A stretch of 64,000 nt of DNA from Cupriavidus pampae (GCF_914271485.1 NZ_CAJZAG010000017.1:1-64000); one strand, 5' to 3'. Counted from the first letter of the stretch, positions 34,100 through 44,167 are shown. The notes: a model not told the origin generated them from the sequence alone. Program-made: numbers and translations.

Positions 34100-34729
34100 A
34101 TGATCAAGATCCTTATTGCCGACGACCACGCCATCGTGCGGAGCGGGTTGCGGCAAATCATTGCCACCACGTCCGACATCGTCGTGCAGGCCGAAGCCGC
34201 CGACGGGCCGGAGGTGCTCGCGCGCCTGCGCGAGGCGGTGCCGGACGTGCTGCTGCTGGACATGTCGATGCCGGGCATCTCCGGCACGGATCTGATTCGC
34301 CGTATCCGCTCGGAACACCCGTCGCTCGGCATCCTGATTCTCACCATGCACAACGAGGGGCAGTTCGCCTCGCGCGCGCTGCGTGCCGGCGCCACCGGCT
34401 ATATGACCAAGGACAGCGATCCCGGCGTGCTGCTCGCGGGTGTCCGCAAGGTGGCGACCGGCGGCAAATTCATCGATCCGTCGCTGGTCGATGCGATGAT
34501 TTTCCACGTCAACGGCGAAGATGCGCCGCCGCACCGGCTGCTGTCCGATCGCGAATTCCAGGTCCTGCAGCAACTGGCTGGCGGTAGCAGCATCAACGAG
34601 ATCGCCGAGGCGTATGCGCTCAGCGCCAAGACCATCAGCACGCACAAGATGCGGTTGATGAAGAAGCTCGGCATCAGCAACAACTCCGAGCTCGTGCGCT
34701 ACGCGGTGAACCACGGATTGGTGCGCTAG
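34100..34729 (+). CDS. NarL/FixJ-type response regulator
   Basis: 209 residues from ATG 34100. The receiver domain (1-120) has the acidic pocket D8/D9, phosphoacceptor Asp54 (LLLDMSMPG) and Lys near 104 (YMTKDSDPG). A LuxR-type helix-turn-helix (145-205, LSDREFQVLQQLAGG, STHKMRLMKKLGI) binds DNA. It ends 3 bases before the histidine kinase gene, its obvious partner. Confidence 0.93.
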   Translation: MIKILIADDHAIVRSGLRQIIATTSDIVVQAEAADGPEVLARLREAVPDVLLLDMSMPGISGTDLIRRIRSEHPSLGILILTMHNEGQFASRALRAGATGYMTKDSDPGVLLAGVRKVATGGKFIDPSLVDAMIFHVNGEDAPPHRLLSDREFQVLQQLAGGSSINEIAEAYALSAKTISTHKMRLMKKLGISNNSELVRYAVNHGLVR

Positions 34730-34732
34730 CCG

Positions 34733-36694
34733 ATGACCTTCCAGATGTTTGCCAATCTCTCGATGCCGCCGCTGCGCGACATGCCCCGCGCGTTTGCGCT
34801 GGCCGCCGCGTCGGTGGCCACCGCGCTCACGCTGCTGGCGGCAGTGGCCACGCGCGGCGAGCCGCCGGCAGCCTCACTGCTGCTGCTCTCGGTGCTGTTC
34901 GCCTCGTGGTACGGCGGCGCGCTGGCGGGCCTGTTCGGCCTGCTGCTGTCGGTGGTGTCGTTCGACTACTTCTATGTGGGCGAGATGCATCTGTTCGGCG
35001 CGCAACTGGCCGAACTGCCGCGGCTGGTTGCCTTTATCGCCGCCGCAACGTGCGTGATCCGCCTGTGCGCGTCGCATCATCGCGCGGTCAGCGAACTCAA
35101 GACGGCAAACGAGAACCTGATCGAGAGCAACGAGTGCCTGATGCGCGCGAACGAGGCGCTGGAGCGCAAGAGCACGCAGCGCGAGATGCTCAACGAGCGG
35201 CTGCGCTGGAGCGAGGCATTCCTGCGCGAGGCGCAGAAGATCAGCCGCACCGGCAGCTGGCGCTGGAGCCTGATCGACGGCAAGCTCACCTGGTCCGATG
35301 AAAATTTCCGGATCTTCGGCTTCTATCCGGGCTTCGAGACCCCAGCGCGCGACGCGATCTTCGAGCGCATCCATGAGGAAGACCTCGAACGGTTGCGCGA
35401 CGTGGTCAGCCGCGCGGTGCAGGCGCATCGCGGGTTCGAGTGCGAATACCGCATCCGGCTGCCGAACCAGGCCATTCGCCACGTCCGGGGTGTGGGCCGG
35501 CCCATCCAGTGGGAAGCGGGACGCCCCGTCGAATATATCGGCACCACCGTGGACATCACGCGCCAGCGCCAGACCGAAGAGCTGCTGCGCAAGAGCGAGG
35601 CCGAGTTCCGCTCGCTTGCCGAGAACCTGCCCGATGGCATCATCCGCTACGACACCGACGGCCGTCGTCTCTACGTGAATCCCGCGCATGCGCGGCACAG
35701 CGGCATTCCGACCGAATCGGCAATTCGCATGCCACTCGATCACGGCTGGAGCGCGGACATTCCCGCGCCGGAATATCGCGCCATGATCCTCGACGTCATG
35801 CGCACCGGCATACCCCGGCAGATTCTCGGCCGCTGGCGCGCGCCCGACGGCAGCTCCGTGCATTTCGCAGTGCATGCGGTGCCTGAGCGCAATGCCGAGG
35901 GCGAAACCGTGGGTGCACTGGCTATCAGCCGCAATATCACCGCGCTCAAGGAAACGGAGCGCCAGCTCGAAGAGTCGCGTCAGCTGCTGCGCCGGCTGTC
36001 GGACCGCAATGAGACCGTGCGCGAGGAAGAACGCAAGCACCTGGCGCGCGAGCTCCATGACGACCTTGCACAGTACCTGCTGGCGATTCGCATGAACCTG
36101 TCCGTGCTCGGCTCCGAGTTCGGCGCGCAGGTGGACGGATTGCAGGCGCGCACGACATCGATGATCGGGTCCGTCGATACCGCCATCAAATCGGTGCGCA
36201 ACGTGATCGCCTCGCTGCGGCCGGCGGTGCTCGACATGGGCGTGCTGCCCGGCCTCGAGTGGCTGGTGGCGGACTTCCTCGCGCGCACCGAATCCCCGTG
36301 CGAACTGGATATTCGCGTGCCCGACATCAAGCTCGGTGACAAGGCCGAGATGACCTTCTTCCGGGTGGCGCAGGAATCGTTGCGCAATGTGGCCCGCCAT
36401 GCGCAGGCCACCGAGGTCCGGGTTGTGTTCCGCCGCGCGGAGCGTGGCGACTTTAGCGGCGACATTGTCGGCTATCTCAACGGTGACGTCAGCGCAGACC
36501 AATGCGACGCCTACGTGCTGGAGGTGGAGGACAACGGTGTCGGGTTCGATGCGTCGGTACAGCGACCCCGCTCGTTCGGGCTCATGGGCATTCAGGAACG
36601 CGTGCTGATGGTCGGTGGCACGCTCGAGATCGCCTCGACCCCAGGCGCCGGCACCACCATACGCGCGGTCATCCCGCATCCGACGCATGAATGA
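34733..36694 (+). CDS. membrane PAS sensor histidine kinase (HisKA_3 family)
   Basis: 653 residues. The N-terminal membrane domain (15-115) has the short hairpin helices of DUF4118 sensors. A coiled coil (120-160) and two PAS domains (about 160-285, 290-415) follow, then HisKA_3 with phospho-acceptor His442 (ARELHDDLAQYLLAIRMNL) and an HATPase domain whose N-box (FRVAQESLRNVARHAQA) and G-box (VEDNGVGFD) are intact. It phosphorylates the upstream response regulator. The PAS ligand is unknown. Its last codons overlap the next gene. Confidence 0.93.
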   Translation: MTFQMFANLSMPPLRDMPRAFALAAASVATALTLLAAVATRGEPPAASLLLLSVLFASWYGGALAGLFGLLLSVVSFDYFYVGEMHLFGAQLAELPRLVAFIAAATCVIRLCASHHRAVSELKTANENLIESNECLMRANEALERKSTQREMLNERLRWSEAFLREAQKISRTGSWRWSLIDGKLTWSDENFRIFGFYPGFETPARDAIFERIHEEDLERLRDVVSRAVQAHRGFECEYRIRLPNQAIRHVRGVGRPIQWEAGRPVEYIGTTVDITRQRQTEELLRKSEAEFRSLAENLPDGIIRYDTDGRRLYVNPAHARHSGIPTESAIRMPLDHGWSADIPAPEYRAMILDVMRTGIPRQILGRWRAPDGSSVHFAVHAVPERNAEGETVGALAISRNITALKETERQLEESRQLLRRLSDRNETVREEERKHLARELHDDLAQYLLAIRMNLSVLGSEFGAQVDGLQARTTSMIGSVDTAIKSVRNVIASLRPAVLDMGVLPGLEWLVADFLARTESPCELDIRVPDIKLGDKAEMTFFRVAQESLRNVARHAQATEVRVVFRRAERGDFSGDIVGYLNGDVSADQCDAYVLEVEDNGVGFDASVQRPRSFGLMGIQERVLMVGGTLEIASTPGAGTTIRAVIPHPTHE

Positions 36695-38363
36695 GGTCAC
36701 CCACGCCCGCGGCAATCTGCCGCCCGATGCAACGCCGGAGGCCACCGTCGAGGCCGCCCCTGTCGCATCCCCCGTTACGCCCCCATTTGCCGCGCCCGCC
36801 AAGGCGCGTCATCTGGGCGACAGGTTCAGCCTCGAAGCCCGTCTGTTTGGCCGTTACGATCGTGCCATCGTCTATGCGGTACTGATCGGCCTTGTGCTGT
36901 CCGGCGCGCTGCTGCTGTTGCGGCTCGAAATGGAGGCACGCGAACTGCTGCTGGCCGCCGATGGCGACGCCGGCGAGCGCCTGACCTCCATCACGCGGCA
37001 GTTCCACGTCTATATCGTCGGCACGTTCCTGACCGGCCTGTTCATGCTGCACCACGTGCGCGCGCGCTTCCGGCTCGAAGACAAGCTGGTGCATCAGGCC
37101 GATCACGACCCGTTGACGGGCCTGCCCAATCGACGTTCGTTCGATGCCGCCATCCAGGCCGCGCGGCACGGCAGCTACAGCGTGGTGCTGGCGTCGATCG
37201 ACCGCTTCGAACGTGTCGCGGCCGAACTCGGCCTTGCGTCCGCGGACCGCCTGATGGCGATGTGCGCGGAGCGCATTGCGCACGCCTCGCGCCTCCATCG
37301 CGGCCGCGCGTTCCGGCTCGACGGCGTCAAGCTCGGCATGCTGTTTATCGGCAAAGGCACCCACCACGACCTGACCGCGGCCATCTTCGCGGTGCAGGCG
37401 GCGATGGCGGAGCCGTTCGTGCTGAACCGCCGCGAGGTGTTCCTCAGCATGAGCCTGGGCACCGCCGAGGCACCCGCCGACGCGGGTGGTCCCGGCGAAC
37501 TGCTGCGCAACGCGAGCACCGCGCTGCAGGCCGCGCAGGCCTATGGCGGCGACACGCACGTGCGCTACAGCCCGGACCTGCAGTCGATCCGCTCGGAGAA
37601 GCTGTGGATGGAAGCGGCGCTGAACCGCGCGATCGAGCGCGGCGAGATGACGCTGCACTACCAGCCGCAGCAACGGCTGCGCGACGGCAAGCTCGCGGGT
37701 TTCGAGGCCCTGCTGCGCTGGCAGCACGATGGCCGCTCGATCTCGCCGTCGGACTTCATCCCGCTCGCGGAGGAATCAGGGCAGATCATTGCGTTAGGCG
37801 ACTGGGTACTGCGCGAGGCCTGCACGCAGGCGCATCTCTGGCGCCAGAAATTCCGCTGTCCGATCGTCGTGGCCATCAACATCTCCCCACGCCAGTTCCA
37901 GCATCCGGGCTTCCTTGCCGGCGTGCGCCGCATCCTCGACGAGACCGGTGTCGCCCCTACCGATATCGAACTGGAAATTACCGAAGGCATGATGCTCGAG
38001 CGCGCGGACAAGGTCATCGCGCTGCTCAACGAATTGCGCGGGCTGGGCCTGCGCATCGCGATCGACGACTTCGGCACCGGCTATTCCAGCCTGTCCTACC
38101 TGACCCGCCTGCCGATCGACCGGCTCAAGATCGATCGCGCGTTTATCCAGGGCATCGCCCACGACCCGCGCAACGCCAGCGTGGTGCAGGCCGCGATCAG
38201 CCTCGGCCATAACCTCGGGCTGACCGTGCTGGCCGAGGGCGTGGAGACCTGCGCGCAGCGCGACTGGCTCACCGCCCTGAATTGCGACGAGATGCAGGGC
38301 TTCGTCTATGGCCGACCGGTGCCCGCCGCCACGGCCGAAAGCTTCCTGCGCAACCACTGCTGA
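36687..38363 (+). CDS. c-di-GMP phosphodiesterase with degenerate GGDEF and intact EAL domains
   Basis: 558 residues from ATG 36687, overlapping the kinase gene by 8 bases, so translation is coupled. Two membrane segments (about 58-80 and 100-128) precede a GGDEF domain (135-300) whose active loop reads RLDGVKL, so it should not make c-di-GMP. The EAL domain (about 320-555) keeps E340-A-L, NISPRQF, EITEG, DDFGTGYSSL (Asp460/461) and K in DRLKIDRAFI, so it should cleave c-di-GMP. Operon context ties it to the two-component signal. Confidence 0.9.
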   Translation: MNEVTHARGNLPPDATPEATVEAAPVASPVTPPFAAPAKARHLGDRFSLEARLFGRYDRAIVYAVLIGLVLSGALLLLRLEMEARELLLAADGDAGERLTSITRQFHVYIVGTFLTGLFMLHHVRARFRLEDKLVHQADHDPLTGLPNRRSFDAAIQAARHGSYSVVLASIDRFERVAAELGLASADRLMAMCAERIAHASRLHRGRAFRLDGVKLGMLFIGKGTHHDLTAAIFAVQAAMAEPFVLNRREVFLSMSLGTAEAPADAGGPGELLRNASTALQAAQAYGGDTHVRYSPDLQSIRSEKLWMEAALNRAIERGEMTLHYQPQQRLRDGKLAGFEALLRWQHDGRSISPSDFIPLAEESGQIIALGDWVLREACTQAHLWRQKFRCPIVVAINISPRQFQHPGFLAGVRRILDETGVAPTDIELEITEGMMLERADKVIALLNELRGLGLRIAIDDFGTGYSSLSYLTRLPIDRLKIDRAFIQGIAHDPRNASVVQAAISLGHNLGLTVLAEGVETCAQRDWLTALNCDEMQGFVYGRPVPAATAESFLRNHC

Positions 38364-38446
38364 TATGTCGCCGTATATGTCGCCAAACGGACCCTAAACG
38401 CCGGCCGCTCCTCGGCTCGATGGCTGCCAACCCTCTGCAGACCTGC

Positions 38447-38488
38447 CGCCCGCCCCCGCTGCCCCCCAGCAGGAGAGCGGGCGTTTTT
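38447..38488 (+). terminator. terminator of the signalling operon
   Basis: CGCCCGC (38447-38453) pairs with GCGGGCG (38477-38483), with an inner CTGC/GCAG pairing, followed by TTTTT. It lies about 85 bases after the phosphodiesterase stop. Confidence 0.7.
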
Positions 38489-38640
38489 GCATTTTCATAC
38501 CAAGGTCTACGTTGCGGATATGAGAATCCTGACGTACTTTTAAGCAGAGGTTGTGCGACAAAGGCATAGTTGGCGCGGCTGCAGCATTGTTTTCTGTCGG
38601 CCGCACGTCGTCGAAGTTTCCGCTTCAGGAGGAAGTTCCG

Positions 38641-39891
38641 ATGCAAAACGGGCAAGCAGACTTTCAATCGGCAACGCCGCCAGGCACGGTTTCCAGCTCG
38701 CTGGTACCCCCACAGACGTTATCCACGTTATCGGGCCAGGCGGCCTCCCCTCCCCGAGCGTCCGCTGCCAGTACCGAACCGCCTTCCGTCATCGTCGACA
38801 TCCTTGCGCATGCCGACGTCCGCCTCAACGGCGACCGCCCCTGGGACATCCGCGTCGTCAATCCCCGTCTTTACCATCGCATCCTGACCAGCTGGTCGCT
38901 TGGCTTCGGCGAAGCGTTCATGGACGGTGATTGGGAGTGCGACGACCTCGACGGGCTATTCACGCGGCTGCTCACGACCAACATCGAATCGGCCGCCGTG
39001 GGCCGGGCCCGCGCGCGGCTGCTGTTCGAACATATGCGCCACCGCGTGATGAACCTGCAGTCGCGAAACCGCGCGTTTCAGGTAGGGCAGCAACATTACG
39101 ACGCGGGCAACGACATCTTCGAGGCGATGCTCGACTCGCGCATGATCTACTCGTGTGCGTACTGGGCCAATGCCACCACGCTCGAGGAAGCACAGTACGC
39201 CAAGCTGGACCTGATCTGCCGCAAGCTCGAGCTCAAGCCCGGCGAGACCCTGCTCGATATCGGCTGCGGCTGGGGCGGGCTGGCCCGTTTTGCGGCCGAG
39301 CACTACGGCGCTCACGTGACCGGCGTGACCATTTCGAAGGAACAGCTCGCGCTCGCGCAGGAGCGCTGCGCGGGCCTGCCCGTGGATCTGCGCCTGCAGG
39401 ACTATCGCGAGCTCGACGGCCAGTTCGACAAGATCGTGTCCGTCGGCATGTTCGAACACGTCGGCCCCAAGAACTACCCGGTGTACTTCGATACTGCCCA
39501 GCGGCTGCTCGCGCCCGAAGGCCTGTTCCTGCTGCATACGATCGGCATCGACGTGCGCAGCGCCGGCACCGATCCGTGGATCGACAAGTACGTGTTCCCG
39601 AACGGCAAGCTGCCCGCGGCCACCGAGATCGCCGATGTCGTCGAAAATCGCTTCCTGATCGAGGACTGGCACAACTTCGGCCGCGACTACGATCGCACGC
39701 TGATGGTGTGGTGGGACAACTTCGTGCGCGCGTGGCCGCAGCTGCAGCACAAGTACGGCGAGCGGTTCTTTCGCATGTGGAAGTACTACCTGCTGGTCTG
39801 TGCCGCGTTCTTCCGCTCGCGCCAGGGCCAGTTGTGGCAGGTCGTGCTGACCCACCGCGATCGCCAGGCACCCTATCGTTCGGTGCGCTAG
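38641..39891 (+). CDS. cfa: cyclopropane-fatty-acyl-phospholipid synthase
   Basis: 416 residues from ATG 38641, with AGGAGG 10 bases upstream. A disordered Ser/Pro/Ala-rich leader (1-45) precedes the Cfa fold: QQHYDAGNDIFEAMLDSRMIYSCAYW-type motif, SAM-binding LLDIGCGWGGLARFAAE, VGMFEHVGPKNYPVYF and the catalytic core FGRDYDRTLMVWW. It adds a methylene bridge to unsaturated membrane lipids in stationary phase or acid stress. The patatin gene follows. Confidence 0.93.
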   Translation: MQNGQADFQSATPPGTVSSSLVPPQTLSTLSGQAASPPRASAASTEPPSVIVDILAHADVRLNGDRPWDIRVVNPRLYHRILTSWSLGFGEAFMDGDWECDDLDGLFTRLLTTNIESAAVGRARARLLFEHMRHRVMNLQSRNRAFQVGQQHYDAGNDIFEAMLDSRMIYSCAYWANATTLEEAQYAKLDLICRKLELKPGETLLDIGCGWGGLARFAAEHYGAHVTGVTISKEQLALAQERCAGLPVDLRLQDYRELDGQFDKIVSVGMFEHVGPKNYPVYFDTAQRLLAPEGLFLLHTIGIDVRSAGTDPWIDKYVFPNGKLPAATEIADVVENRFLIEDWHNFGRDYDRTLMVWWDNFVRAWPQLQHKYGERFFRMWKYYLLVCAAFFRSRQGQLWQVVLTHRDRQAPYRSVR

Positions 39892-39899
39892 GACGACCT

Positions 39900-39919
39900 G
39901 ACGACGTCCGGACGTCGTC
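39900..39919. repeat. 20-base perfect palindrome after cfa
   Basis: GACGACGTCCGGACGTCGTC is fully self-complementary and starts 9 bases after the cfa stop. No T-run follows. It contains two GACGTC hexamers, the same core as the repeats before the efflux operon. It may be a hairpin at the transcript end or a protein site. Confidence 0.55.
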
Positions 39920-39995
39920 GTCAGCGCACCACGTCTTTGGTGGGCCATGGCCCGCCTCTGGCATTCCCCTCTTTTGGGTAACGCCGAAGTGGCCT

Positions 39996-41000
39996 ATGCT
40001 GTCGCACAACGACAAACATGAAAGCCATGCGGGCGATGGTGCGCCGCAACGATCCATGGAAAAAACCGCATTTGTTTTCGCAGGCGGCGGCAGCCTCGGG
40101 GCCATCGAGGTAGGCATGCTGCGCGAGTTGGTGGGCTGGGGCGTGAAACCCGATATGGTGGTCGGCGCGTCCGCCGGCGCCATCAATGGCGCGTACTTCG
40201 CCTGCCATCCGCACGCCGAGGGCACCGCCAAGCTCGAGGGCCTGTGGCGCGGCATCCGCCGCGCCGAAGTTCTGCCGTGGTCATGGCGCAGCATGTTCGG
40301 CATGCTCGGTGGCAAGCGCGGCCATCTGGTCGAGTCGATGGGCCTGCATCGGCTGCTGTCACGCCATTTCGGCGACTCGCGCGTCGAGAATGCGTCGCTG
40401 CCCCTCCATGTGGTGGCCACGGACATGCATTCTGGCGACGAGGTGGTGCTGTCTTCGGGCAGCATCGTCGACGCCGTGCTCGCCAGTGCCGCCATCCCCG
40501 GTGTCTTCCCGCCGGTCACCGTGGACGGCCGGTCCCTGATCGACGGTGGCGTGGCCAACAACACCCCGGTTTCCACCGCGGTGCGGCTGGGCGCGACGCG
40601 CATCGTCGTGCTGCCCGCAGGCTTTGCCTGTGCGGAACGCCGGCCGCCGCGCGGTGCGGTCGAGCACGCGCTCAACGCGTTGTCGCTGCTGGTCGCGCGC
40701 CAGCTCGTGCATGACCTCGAACGCTGGCGCGACGTGGCGCACATTGCCGTGGTGCCGCCGCTGTGTCCGCTCGACGTGTCGCCCTATGATTACACCCGCT
40801 GCGGCGAGTTGATCGATCGCGCCGCCAGCGCGACGGTCGCGTGGCTGCGCGCGGATGGGCTGTCCAGCTGCCGCGTGCCGGGTGCGCTGGAGCCACACGA
40901 GCACGACGAATCGTCGCCTAGCTGCAGTGCCGATATCGGCGGGGTACCCCCGCAACCGGGCCCCACCGAGGCGCACTCGCACCCGCACACCCACGGCTGA
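39996..41000 (+). CDS. patatin-like phospholipase
   Basis: 334 residues from ATG 39996, or 314 from ATG 40056 (MEKTAFVFAGGG), which is closer to the family start; neither has a clear ribosome binding site. The oxyanion motif GGGSLGAIEVG, nucleophile Ser in GASAG and the DGG dyad (SLIDGGVANNTP) are all present, so the Ser-Asp catalytic dyad is intact. It hydrolyses lipids, probably phospholipids. The tail is His-rich (HSHPHTHG). Close to cfa, it may share a membrane-remodelling role. Confidence 0.87.
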   Translation: MLSHNDKHESHAGDGAPQRSMEKTAFVFAGGGSLGAIEVGMLRELVGWGVKPDMVVGASAGAINGAYFACHPHAEGTAKLEGLWRGIRRAEVLPWSWRSMFGMLGGKRGHLVESMGLHRLLSRHFGDSRVENASLPLHVVATDMHSGDEVVLSSGSIVDAVLASAAIPGVFPPVTVDGRSLIDGGVANNTPVSTAVRLGATRIVVLPAGFACAERRPPRGAVEHALNALSLLVARQLVHDLERWRDVAHIAVVPPLCPLDVSPYDYTRCGELIDRAASATVAWLRADGLSSCRVPGALEPHEHDESSPSCSADIGGVPPQPGPTEAHSHPHTHG

Positions 41001-41239
41001 GCCCCGCGGCGACCGTCTCGGCCGCCTGCAGTCTTTACAAGCGATGCGGCAACCTTGCACGGTTGCCGCGTACCGCTGGGCCGCGTATGTGTTCTCTACG
41101 CCCCTTAACTTTGCCCATTGCACACGATATCGCGACTCCCGGCATTCCGCCCGGCGCGGTACGGTTCTTGCCGGTATTGGTCCCTGCCGGCCGATGGCAA
41201 CACGCCATCTGGCCTTCCCCCAACTTCAGGAGATCAGCA

Positions 41240-42049
41240 ATGGGCATGCACGATACCGGTCGATATCGCCCTGGCCAGGACAGCTGGCGGGCCTACGGAC
41301 AAGTTCGCGATGACCGTGACCCGCCTTGGGAGGGCACGCAGGGCGACCAGCGTGACGATTGGCGCGACAGTCGCGACGATCGCGACAACCGCGGCCAGCG
41401 CGCAGACGTCTCACGCCGTCAGGGTAGCGATCTGCGCTATGGGCTGAACGGCGGCTACGGTCAGGAAACGTGGGCCGACGACGATGCGTCGTGGTCAGAC
41501 GTGGCCGACGATGACTGGGGCGAGTTGAAGCCCCATATGTTCCGCAATCGCTACCGGACCGAACCCGGCTACGGCAGCGGCGATGGCAGTCAGAACTATC
41601 GCGGCAACTACCGCGACGACGCCCGCCGAGCGTTCGAGCGCGGGGAGGATTACGAGCCCGAAAATTACGAGCCCGAAAATCGCGGCGTGCTGTACAACCT
41701 CGGTCACCGCATCGGCGAGGCGATTGGCGAGTGGTTCGGCCCGTCGACGGACGAACGCCCTGGCGCCAGACGCGCGGGCCCGCGCAACTATCAGCGCACC
41801 GACGAACGCATCCGCGACGAGATCTGCGAGCGGCTGACCTTCACCAACGGCGTCAACGTCCGTGAGGTCAGCGTCGAGGTGGAAAAGGGTGTGGTCACCC
41901 TGAGCGGCACCGTCGAACGCCGATCGCAGAAGTACGACATCGAAGACATCGCCGACAACACGTTCGGCGTGACCGAAGTCGATAATCGCATCCGCGTGCA
42001 GCGTCAATCGACCAACGACGCGGTCGACGCCGGCTTTAACGGCTGGTAA
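41240..42049 (+). CDS. BON-domain protein with long hydrophilic N-terminus
   Basis: 269 residues from ATG 41240, with AGGAG 7 bases upstream. Residues 1-180 are Asp/Arg/Gly/Tyr-rich, apparently disordered and without a signal peptide. Residues 190-260 form one BON domain (RIRDEICERLTFTNGVNVREVSVEVEKG split by a turn, then VVTLSGTVERRSQKYDIED). Similar BON proteins are induced by stress in Burkholderiales. A duplicated YEPEN pentad (about 139-148) is visible. Confidence 0.8.
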   Translation: MGMHDTGRYRPGQDSWRAYGQVRDDRDPPWEGTQGDQRDDWRDSRDDRDNRGQRADVSRRQGSDLRYGLNGGYGQETWADDDASWSDVADDDWGELKPHMFRNRYRTEPGYGSGDGSQNYRGNYRDDARRAFERGEDYEPENYEPENRGVLYNLGHRIGEAIGEWFGPSTDERPGARRAGPRNYQRTDERIRDEICERLTFTNGVNVREVSVEVEKGVVTLSGTVERRSQKYDIEDIADNTFGVTEVDNRIRVQRQSTNDAVDAGFNGW

Positions 42050-42078
42050 TTTCTCGGCTTACCGCAACTCACCGCGAC

Positions 42079-44067
42079 TCAGACGGACAGCGCCAGCGGG
42101 CGCTGCTCCGCCTGCCCCTCCAATCGAAACACGCTGACGGAACGCTCCATGCGCAGCGCCTGCTCATGCAGCGCCTGCGCGGCGGCGGCCGCTTCCTCGA
42201 CCAGCGCGGCGTTCTGCTGCGTGACCTGATCCATCTGCGTCACCGCCTGATTGACCTGTGCAATGCCGCTGCTTTGCTCGTGCGATGCCGTGCTGATCTC
42301 ATCCATCATCGCCGTCACGCGACGCACCGCCGCAACGATCTCTTGCATCGTGGCGGCGGTCTGCCCCGCTAGCGTGTTGCCCGTGGCGACGCGCTCGACC
42401 GACTGCGAGATCAGCAGACGAATTTCCTTGGCCGAGTTGGCCGCGCGTTGCGCAAGACTGCGCACCTCGCTCGCCACCACTGCAAAGCCGCGCCCATACT
42501 CGCCCGCGCGCGCGGCTTCCACGGCCGCATTGAGCGCAAGGATATTGGTCTGGAAGGCAATGCCGTCGATGACCGCGATGATCTCGACAATGCGCCGCGA
42601 ATCAGCCTCGATCTCTCCCATCGTCGTGCGCATGCGCGCCACCGACTCGCCGCCGTCGCTGGCAATGCGCGAAGCCTCGCCCGCGAGCTGGCTCGCCTGC
42701 TGCGCGTTGCCCGCATTCTGCTGCACGATCGACGTCAGCTCTTCCATGCTGGCCGCGGTCTGCTCCAGCGACGACGCCTGCTCCTCGGTGCGCTGCGACA
42801 GATCGGTATTGCCCTGCGCGATCTCGTTGGCGGCCACCAATACGTTCTGCGCGCCCTCCTTGGTATCGCCGATCAGGCCACGCAGCGTCTGCACCATCGA
42901 CATCAGATGTCGCTTGACCGCACTGAGCTCGTCACGACCACGCGCTTCGACACTGACAGCGAGGTCCCCGGCGTTGATCCGCGTGACCAGCTCCGTCACG
43001 TCGCGCACATCCTCGCGCATGCCCACGCTGAAACCCGCGAACAAATAGCAGGCGGCGCCCACGGTCAGCAGCGCAAGCGCGCCCAGCAGCAGCAACTGGC
43101 GCTGTTCGGCGGCCATGCGCGCATCGAGCATCTCGCGCGCCAGGGTTGCGAACTCGCGATTGAGGTCGGCTACGCCATCGATGGCCGCGGTGCCTTCGGC
43201 GAAGTACGTCTTGGCGTCGATCGTGATGCCGCTCGAGCCCAGCATGCTGACCTTCATCGTGCGATAGAAGTTGTCCATCGCCGCCAGCTTCTTCGTCACC
43301 GCCTCTATGCGCTCGCGCTCCGCCGGTGCACCACGCACGACGCGCGCCACATCGCGCCGCACGGACTCTAGCCCCTCCTGAATCTGCTCGGCCAGCGTGA
43401 CCAACTCCGCCTGCTGCGTCGCGTCCGCAAAACCGCCGCGCGCAATGATGCCGGCACCCCGGCCACGCGCGAGCGCGCCCAGTTCCGCGAGCCGCGGCAT
43501 CGGCGACACCATCAGGTTGATCAGGTAATAGGAGCCAGCATCGGGGTCAAGCGCCAGCGACGATCGATCGGCCACATCGCCGACGAACAACCGCGTCTGC
43601 TTGACGAGTGCCGTGTGACGATCGAACAGTGGCGGCGCAGGCGTGTTCAGGCCCGCACCGATCTTGATCTGGCGGATCTGCTGCCACGCTTCATCGAGCT
43701 TGCGCGCATCGGCCTCCACCTGGAAGTCCGGCGCATTGCCCACCTCGGTGAGTAATGCCGCGAGCAGTTCTGCCGCCTTGGCGTCGGCACGCTCGAACGT
43801 TGCCTGAAAGCTGTCGTTGCCAGACAGCACGCCATTGGCCGCGCCACGACGCACCTGCGTCTCGCGCATAAAGTCGAGCGCGCGCTCGACGATGACCAGT
43901 CCACGCAATTCGTCACGCGTGGCACCGATCGCCTGGACCGACTGCGCGAACACCGCGAACAGCGCACCGCACAGCGGAATCAGGAACAGCACCGTCAGCA
44001 ATACGAGCTTGCGGTTGATCGACAGTCGCGCCATCAGGCGCACGGCGGGAGACAGAAATACGGCCAC
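42079..44067 (-). CDS. methyl-accepting chemotaxis protein
   Basis: 662 residues from GTG 44067, chosen because AAGGA lies 7 bases upstream; ATG 44142 or 44034 are alternatives. First membrane helix about 20-45, a large periplasmic domain of helical type (about 50-320), second helix about 323-345, HAMP (345-400) and the cytoplasmic signalling domain with the hairpin tip IDGIAFQTNILALNAAVEAA. It reports ligand binding to CheA/CheW. The ligand is unknown. Confidence 0.9.
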   Translation of the reverse strand: MAVFLSPAVRLMARLSINRKLVLLTVLFLIPLCGALFAVFAQSVQAIGATRDELRGLVIVERALDFMRETQVRRGAANGVLSGNDSFQATFERADAKAAELLAALLTEVGNAPDFQVEADARKLDEAWQQIRQIKIGAGLNTPAPPLFDRHTALVKQTRLFVGDVADRSSLALDPDAGSYYLINLMVSPMPRLAELGALARGRGAGIIARGGFADATQQAELVTLAEQIQEGLESVRRDVARVVRGAPAERERIEAVTKKLAAMDNFYRTMKVSMLGSSGITIDAKTYFAEGTAAIDGVADLNREFATLAREMLDARMAAEQRQLLLLGALALLTVGAACYLFAGFSVGMREDVRDVTELVTRINAGDLAVSVEARGRDELSAVKRHLMSMVQTLRGLIGDTKEGAQNVLVAANEIAQGNTDLSQRTEEQASSLEQTAASMEELTSIVQQNAGNAQQASQLAGEASRIASDGGESVARMRTTMGEIEADSRRIVEIIAVIDGIAFQTNILALNAAVEAARAGEYGRGFAVVASEVRSLAQRAANSAKEIRLLISQSVERVATGNTLAGQTAATMQEIVAAVRRVTAMMDEISTASHEQSSGIAQVNQAVTQMDQVTQQNAALVEEAAAAAQALHEQALRMERSVSVFRLEGQAEQRPLALSV

Positions 44068-44167
44068 GAGATTCCTTGAATTGGCGACAACTGCGGCGAT
44101 AAGCGCAGGAGCTTTCCTGCCCTGTATCGGCCGCCAATCCAAGGAATAAAGCGCATCAACGCGCTAT

